DNA of 64,000 bases from JAJDZL01 sp965220665. Its GTDB lineage: Bacteria > Pseudomonadota > Gammaproteobacteria > Arenicellales > JAJDZL01. The stretch lies in assembly GCA_965220665.1 (NCBI GenBank), contig CBDCQQ010000005.1, positions 868,001 through 932,000 on the forward strand, in the 5' to 3' direction. The notes below the pieces were generated by a model. It saw nothing but the letters and a program-made list of their open reading frames with translations, was not told the origin of the DNA and searched no databases. Shown piece after piece: positions 42,560 through 51,093 of the stretch (position 1 is its first letter; each line of letters opens with the position of its first letter). The position numbers and the translations under genes are program-made.

Positions 42560-43987
42560 ATGACCATACTTGCGATCGATCAAGGAACAACCAGCACTCG
42601 CGCATTAGCGGTGGACACCGATGGAAATGCCTCGATCACGTCTGTAATTCGCCACAAACAGTATTACCCCCAACCTGGATGGGTGGAACACGATCCATTG
42701 GAACTGGTTCGCAACATCGAAAACTCACTTGAGTCAGTGGACAATATTGCTGCGGTGGGGATCGACAATCAAGGGGAAAGCTGTCTTGCCTGGCACTCAG
42801 ACACATTGGAGCCTGTTTCTCAGGTTATCGTCTGGCAGGACAACCGAACCGGAGAGACGATTGAGCGTCTCCAACGAGATGGTGTTGGCGAAGAAGTAAT
42901 GAATCGAGCTGGTCTGCCCTTGGATTCATACTTTTCGGCAAGCAAGTTAGCATGGATCGTCAACAGAATCCCCGAAGCACGACGACTATTGAAGAAGGGG
43001 AAGCTCAAACTCGGCACCACCGATGCGTATTTTCTTGACCGTCTGGCTGGCATGTTCAGGACGGACATCACGACAGCATCTCGAACCTCATTGATGAATC
43101 TTGAGACAGGTCAGTGGGATGAAACGCTTTGTGAGCTGTTTTGTGTCCCAATGAGCGCACTACCTGCAATCGTACCCACTACTGGAGTGCTTGGAACAGT
43201 GTCAAGTTATGGCAGGCAGGTGCCAATCAAAGCCAGTGTAGTAGACCAGCAGGCCTCACTGTACGGTCATGGCTGCCGCGGTGTGGGTGATGTCAAGATT
43301 ACTTTTGGCACAGGAGCGTTCGCTTTGACGGTGACCGGTCATAAAGCAATACGATCACCAGATCAGGGACTGCTTCCTACCATCGGTTGGCAACACGCGG
43401 GTGACCAAGCAGTATACGCATTGGATGGTGGGGTATACAGTGCCGGCTCAGCCATTGAATGGGCGCACGGCCTGGGATTATTTGAGGACTACTCGACGCT
43501 CAATTCATTTGACCAACCGGCAGCCATCGATCGAGATTTGATTTTTGTACCCGCCTTGTCCGGGCTAGCTTGCCCACACTGGGACCGACTCGCCTCTGGT
43601 TTGTGGATAGGATTATCCCAAGACACAGATCGTAGCAGCATGATGCAGTCAATCCTTGAAGGCATTGCTTTGCGTACCGCAGAGGTGATCAGGACTATGT
43701 CCTCACTCACTGAAGTCGGTCACGAAATTTCCATTGATGGAGGGATTTCTGTCAATCCATATTTCTGCCAGTTTTTGTCAGACTGCCTTGGCAAAAGTCT
43801 CGCCGTAAAGTCATTTCCGGAAATCACGGCCATCGGTACGGCACAACTGGCAGGTGCCAACATCATTCTAGTCGACAGGGATGAAACTCGAATTCAACGC
43901 TATACACCAGCTTCAGTCAGAGAAGATCGAGTGAAAAGGTTCTCTGATGCCGTCGCTAAGTCTATGCGTTGGCGGGCATCCAGTTAG
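42560..43987 (+). CDS. FGGY-family kinase, glycerol-kinase-like
   Basis: 475-residue sugar/polyol kinase. The start at ATG 42560 lies 4 bases after the previous stop. Glycerol-kinase-like features are LAIDQGTTSTRALAVD, QYYPQPGWVEHDPLELV, VIVWQDNRTGETI, VVDQQASLYGHGC with the catalytic Asp, ITFGTGAFAL and DGGVYSAGSAIEWAHGLG. In E. coli GlpK the motif NQRE provides Arg83 and Glu84 to grip glycerol; here it reads NQGE, so the substrate may not be plain glycerol. With the two flavoproteins it forms a phosphorylate-and-oxidise cassette. Confidence 0.85.
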   Translation: MTILAIDQGTTSTRALAVDTDGNASITSVIRHKQYYPQPGWVEHDPLELVRNIENSLESVDNIAAVGIDNQGESCLAWHSDTLEPVSQVIVWQDNRTGETIERLQRDGVGEEVMNRAGLPLDSYFSASKLAWIVNRIPEARRLLKKGKLKLGTTDAYFLDRLAGMFRTDITTASRTSLMNLETGQWDETLCELFCVPMSALPAIVPTTGVLGTVSSYGRQVPIKASVVDQQASLYGHGCRGVGDVKITFGTGAFALTVTGHKAIRSPDQGLLPTIGWQHAGDQAVYALDGGVYSAGSAIEWAHGLGLFEDYSTLNSFDQPAAIDRDLIFVPALSGLACPHWDRLASGLWIGLSQDTDRSSMMQSILEGIALRTAEVIRTMSSLTEVGHEISIDGGISVNPYFCQFLSDCLGKSLAVKSFPEITAIGTAQLAGANIILVDRDETRIQRYTPASVREDRVKRFSDAVAKSMRWRASS

Positions 43988-44360
43988 TTGGCGAATTCTA
44001 CGTAAGTCGAAAGGAAGGGGTTGCTGGCCACAATGTCGGCTTTAGGCAACCGCTCGAAATACTATCTGATCATGTTCACCAAGAATTCGGCAGGATCTAT
44101 GGCATTCTGCACGGGCATTGAAATTTCCATCAAAGGTTGGCGAAGTTTCAAATATTTGTTTGTACTCAAGTCCAAAATCATCAGTAAATCGCTAGTGACC
44201 CCAATGATTTTGAGGATGATGAAATCCGCAACTTCCATGTTCAATTGATGTGCTGAATTTTATGTTCGCCACGGTTCGAATGAGTTTCAACCATGCCCAC
44301 AAAGCGCTTGTTCTACAAACGCAAAATTGAAATATAGATTACACGCTATAATCAAGAACA
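43988..44360. other. Intergenic stretch, nothing recognised
   Basis: 373 bases between the kinase and the higBA remnant. Two short open frames (44021-44248 plus, 44062-44244 minus) overlap each other, with no recognisable protein. An AT-rich segment just before 44361 could hold the higBA promoter. Confidence 0.4.
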
Positions 44361-44717
44361 ATGTGGACAGTTGAGATTCATGACGAATTCAAAGCAGAAT
44401 TTGGAAAAATTGAAATAGCTGTGCAAGAAGCTATTGCCGCTAGAGTTTTATTGTTAGAGAAATACGGACCGAATCTAGGAGGCCCCTATGCAGACACTTT
44501 GAGCGGTTCAAAATTCAAGAATATGAAAGAATTGAGATGCTCGGCAAACAATGGTGAATGGTGAGTTGCGTTTGCATTCGACACAGAACGCAATGCGATA
44601 TTGTTGGTTGCAGGAAACAAGTTGGGAGTAAACCAGAAGCGATTTTACAAACGGCTGATTGGCAAAGCCGGCGAGCGGTTTGAACAACATTTAATGTCAC
44701 TACGAAGGAAGATATGA
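44361..44717 (+). pseudogene. higB: HigB/RelE-type toxin inactivated by a nonsense codon
   Basis: The frame gives MWTVEIHDEFKAEFGKIEI, then MKELRCSANNGEW, followed by TGA (44562-44564). Without any shift it continues VAFAFDTERNAILLVAG, KRFYKRLIGKAGERFEQHL and a natural stop at 44715-44717. The complete 118-codon frame has the length and motifs of HigB (Gp49-like) mRNA interferases, in which Arg normally follows GEW; CGA to TGA is a single base change. The removed half carries the KRFYKRL segment, so toxin activity should be lost. The natural stop overlaps higA by ATGA. Confidence 0.85.
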
Positions 44718-45052
44718 TGGGCATCCCTTTTGATGAGTTAATGAAAGAATTTCCGGAGGACCGACGCAATCGCATCATCGCTGAAGCGAATCGACTAGAA
44801 TCGGAGTACCTGACACTTCAAATGTTACGCAAGGCCAAGAAACTGACCCAAGCGCAGTTGGCAGACATTCTCAATATTCGGCAAGCGACGGTTTCAAATA
44901 TGGAAAAACGAAGCGATCTGCTACTGTCTACCGTGCGCAGTTATGTTGAGGCTATGGGCGGGAAATTGAGTTTGACAGTTGAATTTCCTGATTTGGGGAC
45001 TGTGGTACTTGACGGGCTAGGTGATACTGAACGACCACCATCGTGTCGGTAG
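44714..45052 (+). CDS. higA: HigA-type XRE-family antitoxin
   Basis: 112-residue intact antitoxin. The first 40 residues (FDELMKEFPEDRRNRIIAEA) contact the toxin in related systems. The XRE helix-turn-helix is LTQAQLADILNIRQATVSNM near residues 47-66. C-terminal strand EAMGGKLSLTVEF is usual for this group. It normally binds HigB and represses the shared promoter. Here it survives while its toxin is broken, so it may act only as a repressor. Start overlaps the old toxin stop (ATGA), showing former translational coupling. Confidence 0.9.
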   Translation: MMGIPFDELMKEFPEDRRNRIIAEANRLESEYLTLQMLRKAKKLTQAQLADILNIRQATVSNMEKRSDLLLSTVRSYVEAMGGKLSLTVEFPDLGTVVLDGLGDTERPPSCR

Positions 45053-45380
45053 GGATTTTTTGCTCCTGACTGTCCTCCACATCTTCTTTGGCAGTTATCT
45101 AACCTCAAGAAGCTCTACGAACTCCGTTTAGTGCAATAAAAAACGGTTCGGAAATTGTCAGATTTCCAACACCGGATACGTGACTGGAGATTTACACCTC
45201 AAGTTGAGTTAAAAGAAATGACTGCGATTAAACAGGCCTGTTGAACGTTTATAGTTTTGCGAGCAGTTGTCGAATTTCACATTGAAACCACAAATGCGAC
45301 AAGGTTCGAATAAATTCCTTCCGGGCCCATCAATCAAATTTTTTTGCTAAGTTGATCACATTTTTTACAGGCGATTGCCA
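45053..45380. other. Intergenic stretch, nothing recognised
   Basis: 328 AT-rich bases between higA and the GIY-YIG gene. There is no recognisable gene, repeat or terminator. The GIY-YIG gene promoter is expected near 45330-45360. Confidence 0.4.
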
Positions 45381-45809
45381 ATGATCAATGTATTAAAGAA
45401 AAAGTATCCAAAGAACGGGCAATTTAATGTCAGCATGGGTCAAAAAATTACGGAAGCGGTAAAAGAAAATAAAGTTCCTAATGAATATGGACTATATCTG
45501 ATTTATGAAGGATTCTATTGCAGCGGAGAATTAATCTATATCGGTAGTTCCGGAAAAATACAGTCTGATGGAACGATGGGAAGCCAGGGAATTGGAAAGA
45601 GACTGGGCATGAAACATAACAAGACAAAGTATCGGAATGAATTCTTCATAGAGGAAATGGAAAAGATACAGAAAGGAATTTCGGTTGCCTGGTTTATTAC
45701 TTTCAATATTGAGGGACAGAAAACGCTACCCACTTTTGCGGAAGCAGAAGCAATACAGGTGTTTTACGAATTAGAAGGCAGGCTTCCCAGATTGAATAAA
45801 TCGTTTTGA
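45381..45809 (+). CDS. Stand-alone GIY-YIG domain protein
   Basis: 142-residue protein, start at ATG 45381; a TTG at 45375 is also in frame. All GIY-YIG nuclease landmarks are present in order: GLYLIYE (GIY), LIYIGSSGK (YIG), the catalytic Arg in IGKRLGMKHN, the metal-binding Glu in FAEAEAIQVF and the terminal Asn in LPRLNKSF. It is a single compact domain with no DNA-binding extension, so target choice is unknown. Base composition is more AT-rich than the core genes, suggesting transfer. Neighbours are a toxin-antitoxin remnant and two unknown genes. Confidence 0.75.
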   Translation: MINVLKKKYPKNGQFNVSMGQKITEAVKENKVPNEYGLYLIYEGFYCSGELIYIGSSGKIQSDGTMGSQGIGKRLGMKHNKTKYRNEFFIEEMEKIQKGISVAWFITFNIEGQKTLPTFAEAEAIQVFYELEGRLPRLNKSF

Positions 45810-45950
45810 CTGATTTAAGGATAATGTTAAGGTTAGGGTCGGTGCTACACGTCGAAACCAACCTCAATATTAGTCGAAGTATTGAAGAACAGGTTACTCT
45901 TTCTTTGTAGGTGTTATTGGTCGCAGTATTGATCCGTGCTACCCAGGTTT

Positions 45951-47090
45951 ATGGGGATGTGCTACTTTGCACTACCAAATCAAAAGTCCGACTACATTGC
46001 GATGGATATCATGAGCATGCGAACGTTTGAGACTCCAAAAGGGTGCGCAGGTTGGGATCAAATCCATGGTATGACGGAAAGTGTCCATGCCGAACTTGAA
46101 CAGATGTTTTGGCAAGTCGCCAAACTTGATGTCTTGTCATATTGTGTTGGTAGAACGGTAAACCACAGCGGTACAGGAGATAGCAAAGTTCAATTCGACG
46201 CTCACACACGCGAGTGTCAATCGCAAATTACATTTCATGCAGGACGCGCCCTAGAGCTTGCAATGCATATTGTTTATGCTTGTGGTGCTGATCGCATTTT
46301 GAGTCGGGAGTATCCAGGTGTTGAAGAAAAAGCGCTAAAGAAAGATCGGAAAGACCACAGCCTTTCTAGTTTGTACGAGCGAATAAAGATGGAATTTGTC
46401 GACCGGGATATTTGTAGTGCTTTTGAAGAGGTGTATCAGGAAGCTCTGCACGAAGGCGTCACCGACGTGTATCTTGACGGCGAGTTACGCAACTCGTATC
46501 TGCTGGACGATGAACGGCCATTTATTCAACTCAACAGACGCAGCACTATAGATGGAGCTGAAATGACCCTTGATCATGCTGGTTGTTTTGGCTCCCTCTC
46601 CTCAGGTGCAGAACAGATATTCGAGTTTGAGAAGTTTCCTTTTTCTAACTTCAGTGAATTTCTGATGAAGGCGGATGCCTCCTACTACAAATCAGAAAGT
46701 CAAAATAAGCGCCGAAATATGCGCTGGGCGCACTATTCTGCCCGTGATCACGAATATGGACGACCCTACGTGATGGTAGGGGCAAAATTTTTCGCCCGAT
46801 TAACTAAAGGTGTGGTCAAACTTTCACAACACCAGTGGATATGGCATCCGGAATTTCGTCAGCGGTGGCACAAAAGAAAGCAATATGTTATTGAGAAGCT
46901 CATGCACACTCATTTGATGCAGAGCTATCAGAAAGTTCCAGAATTACCAGAGATGAAAACGGTTAAGGAGATGGAAGAATTCTCTCAAAGAAGTCGCGAT
47001 GGCAAGCGATTTCGACAGCCACAGGCATATAAGAATCTACATAAGAAGCTCCAGTTGCATTCGAAGACTGCTCAAAGCAAGACTTCATAG
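45951..47090 (+). CDS. Unknown protein, first gene of a two-gene module
   Basis: About 379 residues; the start is uncertain (ATG at 45951, or GTG at 45936, or later ATGs at 45957 and 46002; none has a clear ribosome site). I do not recognise the family. The stretch HAGRALELAMHIVYACGADR, then KDHSLSSLYERIKMEF and EVYQEALHEGV, looks like a helical HEPN-type bundle (inference from pattern only). The C-terminal 60 residues are strongly basic (FRQRWHKRKQYVIEKLM and KNLHKKLQLHSKTAQSKT), suggesting nucleic acid contact. No signal peptide or membrane helix. It ends 48 bases before the next gene on the same strand. Confidence 0.6.
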   Translation: MGMCYFALPNQKSDYIAMDIMSMRTFETPKGCAGWDQIHGMTESVHAELEQMFWQVAKLDVLSYCVGRTVNHSGTGDSKVQFDAHTRECQSQITFHAGRALELAMHIVYACGADRILSREYPGVEEKALKKDRKDHSLSSLYERIKMEFVDRDICSAFEEVYQEALHEGVTDVYLDGELRNSYLLDDERPFIQLNRRSTIDGAEMTLDHAGCFGSLSSGAEQIFEFEKFPFSNFSEFLMKADASYYKSESQNKRRNMRWAHYSARDHEYGRPYVMVGAKFFARLTKGVVKLSQHQWIWHPEFRQRWHKRKQYVIEKLMHTHLMQSYQKVPELPEMKTVKEMEEFSQRSRDGKRFRQPQAYKNLHKKLQLHSKTAQSKTS

Positions 47091-47138
47091 AAATCCAACT
47101 CTCAAGTCTCCATTCTTGACGCATAAAGTGCGCCATAT

Positions 47139-48197
47139 ATGACTGTTCTCGATATCCCCGAAAGATTGCGTGTAAAGGACAAATTTCACCATATTGATAT
47201 GGGTTTCCTGAACAGCCGCCTATGCATAGGTTTCTTGCCTCCAGATATTCGTCAGCATTTCTTCGAAATGCGGAAGCCTGGGACTGATCATTTGGCAAAT
47301 TTTGAAAACTATCACCTGCTCGTGACTCTGGTCCTGGATTGTTGCGAGGCGCTTGATGCGCCGACTTTGCTTAAAGCCCTGACGCTTGATGAATCACCAC
47401 ACTTGTTTCGAAGCACGGAACGCTTGACCCCGTGTTCAGAAATTTACGATGCTGATCGCGTATGTCACGAAGTCGAACTAGGTCTCAATTTCGGTAAACT
47501 CGTCGTAATCGCCTATCATACAAACCACATCGTTAGTGACACGGGCAAAATGATTCTCAACAAGGGATCAAACGACGGTCATGTGAACTCGATTATTGGT
47601 TTGCTTCACGCGAAGCCGAACCGATTCGAAATCCAACCAATGGTGATTGGACAGCCATGGTTCGATCATCCTCGAAATGGAGAGGACAGCAGTCAGTTAA
47701 TGTGGCTTGGAGGCAGTTTTGGTGAGATTCTGCCGGAAGATATAGACCAGTTTTCAAAAATGCGCGATGTGATGGTCGAGAGCAAAGATGAATGGATGGA
47801 TGCGATGAAGGCCCTTCCGGAGTCGAAGGTCAAGGAAGCTATTGCCAGTTTGCTTACCGAACCCCCGAAGAACGACTGGGGAGGTGAATCCAACGATCAC
47901 TTCTCGGCTAACGTCTTTGTGCGTGGACAGCGTAGAACTGCTGCCTTTTTGCTGAAGGGACCCCACCACTTTCGTGAAATGACCTTGGATATGTGCGGAA
48001 AACGGGCTGATCAGATTCATCGCTTGGTCGATTCCAATGCCGATATTTCCGTCGTCCAGCACGCTCACCAAATTGGCACTGTCGTTAGACGAACACTCCG
48101 GGAACTGACAATCCGTCCTGGGAACTCTCGACGCAAGTACTGCCTGATTGACGGCCAAGCGACATTTCGTATTTTGAAAGCGTATTCGCTACTTTGA
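47139..48197 (+). CDS. Unknown protein, second gene of a two-gene module
   Basis: 352-residue soluble protein. The first 240 residues resemble nothing I know. The C-terminal 95 residues look like a separate conserved domain: FVRGQRRTAAFLLKGPHHF, MTLDMCGKRADQIHRLVDS, ISVVQHAHQIGTVVRRTL and RRKYCLIDGQATFRILKAY. This alternation of strands and helices with invariant-looking Lys, Asp-Gln, Gln-His and Asp residues suggests a small alpha/beta nuclease-like fold, but I cannot name it. The gene abuts the IS630 insertion (inverted repeat starts 114 bases downstream). Confidence 0.6.
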   Translation: MTVLDIPERLRVKDKFHHIDMGFLNSRLCIGFLPPDIRQHFFEMRKPGTDHLANFENYHLLVTLVLDCCEALDAPTLLKALTLDESPHLFRSTERLTPCSEIYDADRVCHEVELGLNFGKLVVIAYHTNHIVSDTGKMILNKGSNDGHVNSIIGLLHAKPNRFEIQPMVIGQPWFDHPRNGEDSSQLMWLGGSFGEILPEDIDQFSKMRDVMVESKDEWMDAMKALPESKVKEAIASLLTEPPKNDWGGESNDHFSANVFVRGQRRTAAFLLKGPHHFREMTLDMCGKRADQIHRLVDSNADISVVQHAHQIGTVVRRTLRELTIRPGNSRRKYCLIDGQATFRILKAYSLL

Positions 48198-48824
48198 TCT
48201 TAAGCTGCAGCAAGCTAGAACTTCACACTCCACAGTGTGTCTTTTCAGCGCATTGGATTATGCCGATTAAGAGTGAAGTCAGAAACCTCAATTTGGCAAG
48301 TTGGCAACCTAGTGTTATGTCATGCATCATGTGTCGGGTAAAGCCGTTTCAATCGAATGCGCGCATCTTCGCTGGTGAACTGCCAGTCAACGGTCGCATT
48401 GATTCGGTCCCGCTGCGCCTGCCAGGCACTCTCCTCGCTGCGCAGCTCATCATTCGAGTTAATTCTGCGATTCAGGCACTGACGCGCCATAACACTGATC
48501 TCCGATTCGGCAACATTCAGCCAACTGCCATGCTTGTGCGTATTCTACTTAATCCGAACGCCGAATAAAGTTATCCGAACATGGAATAAACAGTTATCTG
48601 AACGCGGCACCTGTTTTCGGAACCGGCAGTGTCTTTCTCAGTGTCTTTTTCAGTCTCTTATTTAACGATGAAACACCTCCCGATGTCAAGTCAGAATCAG
48701 CGTTCAATATGCCAAGGAGCGTAAATAAGTCGGTTGGCAACCCTGTTAAAAAACCCGTAGGCAAGCGTGCCTGCACGCTTGAACTTGCCGTAGGGAATTT
48801 TTCACAGGGTTGGTAATGGACTTA

Positions 48825-49592
48825 TTATGCGGGGCCTGGCTCATGCGTCGCCGCCGGTTCCAGTGCGTTTCGTTTTCTCATCGACTCGCCCTGCAGCGCA
48901 ATGCGGTGGGCATTGTGAATCAGCCGGTCCAAGATGGCATCGGCCAGCGTCGGGTCGCCGATGGCTGAATGCCAGCTGTCGACCGGCAGCTGGCTGACCA
49001 TGGCGACCGAGCGGCGTCCGTAGCGCACATCCATCAGTTCCATCAGGTCGCGCCGGTCGGCCGCCGTCAGCGGCTGCAGGCCCCAGTCGTCGATGATCAC
49101 CAGCGACACCTGGCCGAGGCGCTGGATGAACTGATGATACGAACCGGTGGCTCTGGCCTGGTCGAACTGCGACAGCAGCGACGGCAGACGCAGGTAGCGC
49201 ACGTCGTGATTGAGCAGGCACGCCGAGCGTCCGAGTGCGCAGGCCACATGCGATTTTCCCGAACCGCACGGTCCGGTGATCAGCAGGTTCTGGGCTTTTT
49301 CGATCCAGCCGCAATGGCCCAGCTCGGCGATCTGCTGGCGGCTGAGGCCGCGCGACGCGCGGTAGTCAATGTCGTCGAGGCTTGCGGCGAGGCGGAAACC
49401 GGCGCCTTTGATCAGCCGCTGCAGGCGGCGCTGATGTCGGCACTGCAGTTCGTGATCGACCAGCAGACCCAGCCGTTCAGTGAACCCGAGATCCTCATAA
49501 GTGCCGGGCTGCTCAAGCTGGTGTTCCAGCGCCTGCGACATCGATCCCAGCGACAGCTTCCTCAGATTGGTCAGTACCTGTCTGTTCATCAT
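48825..49592 (-). CDS. istB: IS21 helper ATPase IstB
   Basis: 255-residue DnaC-like AAA+ ATPase that directs IstA to target DNA. Start at ATG 49592, preceded by AGGGG, 8 bases after istA ends; a longer frame upstream merely overlaps istA. Walker A GPCGSGKSHVACAL, Walker B LVIIDDWGLQ, and DLMELMDVRYGRRS plus LADAILDRLIHNAHRI in the sensor region are typical IstB motifs. It is intact. Confidence 0.93.
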   Translation of the reverse strand: MMNRQVLTNLRKLSLGSMSQALEHQLEQPGTYEDLGFTERLGLLVDHELQCRHQRRLQRLIKGAGFRLAASLDDIDYRASRGLSRQQIAELGHCGWIEKAQNLLITGPCGSGKSHVACALGRSACLLNHDVRYLRLPSLLSQFDQARATGSYHQFIQRLGQVSLVIIDDWGLQPLTAADRRDLMELMDVRYGRRSVAMVSQLPVDSWHSAIGDPTLADAILDRLIHNAHRIALQGESMRKRNALEPAATHEPGPA

Positions 49593-49599
49593 GCACCCC

Positions 49600-51093
49600 T
49601 CACTTGAACTGGTCTGCGCCGCGCAGGTTTTCGTGATCCTGCGGCAGCTGCAGATCCAGCTCGGCGGACTGGCATCGCAGGTCGGCGCCATTTGTCAGAA
49701 TCTCCCGAATCTGTGCGAGACGGCTCAGTCCCTGCTGGTTGGCGATGCGGCAGGCCGCATTGAGGCGCACATTGTCGTATTCGCGGCTCAGCGACAGCAG
49801 CCCCAGCGCCTTGCGGCTGACCTGCTGGACATGCCGCGCCTCGCTGATTCTTGCCTGCACGAACGCGCGGCAGTCCTCGCCCACCTCGGCGGCCCAGCCC
49901 TCGATGCGCTCGGCCGTCCATTTGTGCATGAACTCATGCGCCCTGGGCATGTGCGAATCCACAGTCGAGTGCCCATGCTGCGGCTGTCTGACATGCATGC
50001 ACACCTGCCGGCCCTTGAAAAACACCGTCACCACATCGGCATCGGCGCGGATCTCAACCGCTTTGCCGACCAGCTCGTGGGGCACCGAATACCAGTGCCG
50101 GGCATACTGGACGTGATAGTCGCAACCGACTTTTGCGGTTCTGATGTCAAGTGCATGAAACGGTGCCAGCGGCAGCGGCCGCAGAGCCGGCCGGTCAACC
50201 GACTCGAAGATCTCCCGGCGGCTGCCCGGACGATCCGAAAACGGCCGCTCGTTGAGCTGCTCGATCCGGCCGCGGACCGCCTGGTTCAGCTGCGAAAGTC
50301 TCTCGAAGCGCTGATTGCGAAGCGGCGCCAGAACCCACCGCTGAACCTGCTGCACCGCATTTTCCACAATCGCCTTGTCCTTTGGACGATACGGCCGCGC
50401 CGGCATCACCGCCACATCGTAGTGTGCCGCCCACTGCTGGTAGACGCCGTTGGCATCCGGATCGTAACGGCAGGCTTTGCTGACCGCACTTTTCAGGTTG
50501 TCCGGCACGATCAGGTTCGGCGCCCCGCCAAAATATTCCAGCATCTGCGTGTTGCACGCAAGCCAGTCCTCAAGACCCTGCGTCCACGCCGCACGCGCAT
50601 AGGTGTAATGCGACACCCCCAGCGCACCGACGAAAATCTGCGCCCTGCGCACGCCAACCGCAGCAGTCAGGCCCGAGTAATCCACATAGGCCATGTCGCC
50701 CGGCACATGATCCATGCGCATCGAGCGCCGCCCCTCTTTCGCCCATGCATTGTAGCAGCGGCAGAACCAGGCGTAGCTGTGGGCGTAGCCCTGCCGTTCG
50801 CAAAGCTCCTGCCACAAAAGCTTCAACGTCACCGACTTCAGACCCAGCTGACCGCGCACCCAGGCATAATCCACCTCATCGGCGCGCCCGGCGCACCCGG
50901 ACCTCGGATATAAAATCCGCATCAGCTCAGCCTCATCCATGCCCTCGGCCTGCGGCCAGCTCACACCGGCCCGCCGGGCCTGGGCCAGCACGTTGTGAAC
51001 CGTCGCGGTACCCGCATCAAGCACCTCGGCAATGCGCCGCATCGGCCAGCCGTTTTCGTGATGCAGCCTGAGTATCTGTTTATGTTTTCTCAT
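49600..51093 (-). CDS. istA: IS21 transposase IstA
   Basis: 497-residue DDE transposase. The ATG at 51093 has AGGAGA 8 bases upstream, preferable to the longer frame. N-terminal helix-turn-helix RRIAEVLDAGTATVHNVLAQ. Catalytic triad: Asp in MAYVDYSGL, Asp in LIVPDNLKSAV and Glu in DKAIVENAVQQVQRWV. HWYSVPHELVGKAVEIRAD in the C-terminal beta domain is typical. Apparently functional, followed directly by istB. Confidence 0.94.
   Translation of the reverse strand: MRKHKQILRLHHENGWPMRRIAEVLDAGTATVHNVLAQARRAGVSWPQAEGMDEAELMRILYPRSGCAGRADEVDYAWVRGQLGLKSVTLKLLWQELCERQGYAHSYAWFCRCYNAWAKEGRRSMRMDHVPGDMAYVDYSGLTAAVGVRRAQIFVGALGVSHYTYARAAWTQGLEDWLACNTQMLEYFGGAPNLIVPDNLKSAVSKACRYDPDANGVYQQWAAHYDVAVMPARPYRPKDKAIVENAVQQVQRWVLAPLRNQRFERLSQLNQAVRGRIEQLNERPFSDRPGSRREIFESVDRPALRPLPLAPFHALDIRTAKVGCDYHVQYARHWYSVPHELVGKAVEIRADADVVTVFFKGRQVCMHVRQPQHGHSTVDSHMPRAHEFMHKWTAERIEGWAAEVGEDCRAFVQARISEARHVQQVSRKALGLLSLSREYDNVRLNAACRIANQQGLSRLAQIREILTNGADLRCQSAELDLQLPQDHENLRGADQFK

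Noticed and set aside
44021..44248. Overlapping small ORFs on both strands between the kinase and higBA
   Set aside because: They overlap each other, lack ribosome sites and show no recognisable protein pattern.
44270..44290. GGTTCGAAT words here and near 45304 suggesting tRNA T-loops
   Set aside because: No acceptor or anticodon stem can be built around either; no tRNA seen in the window.
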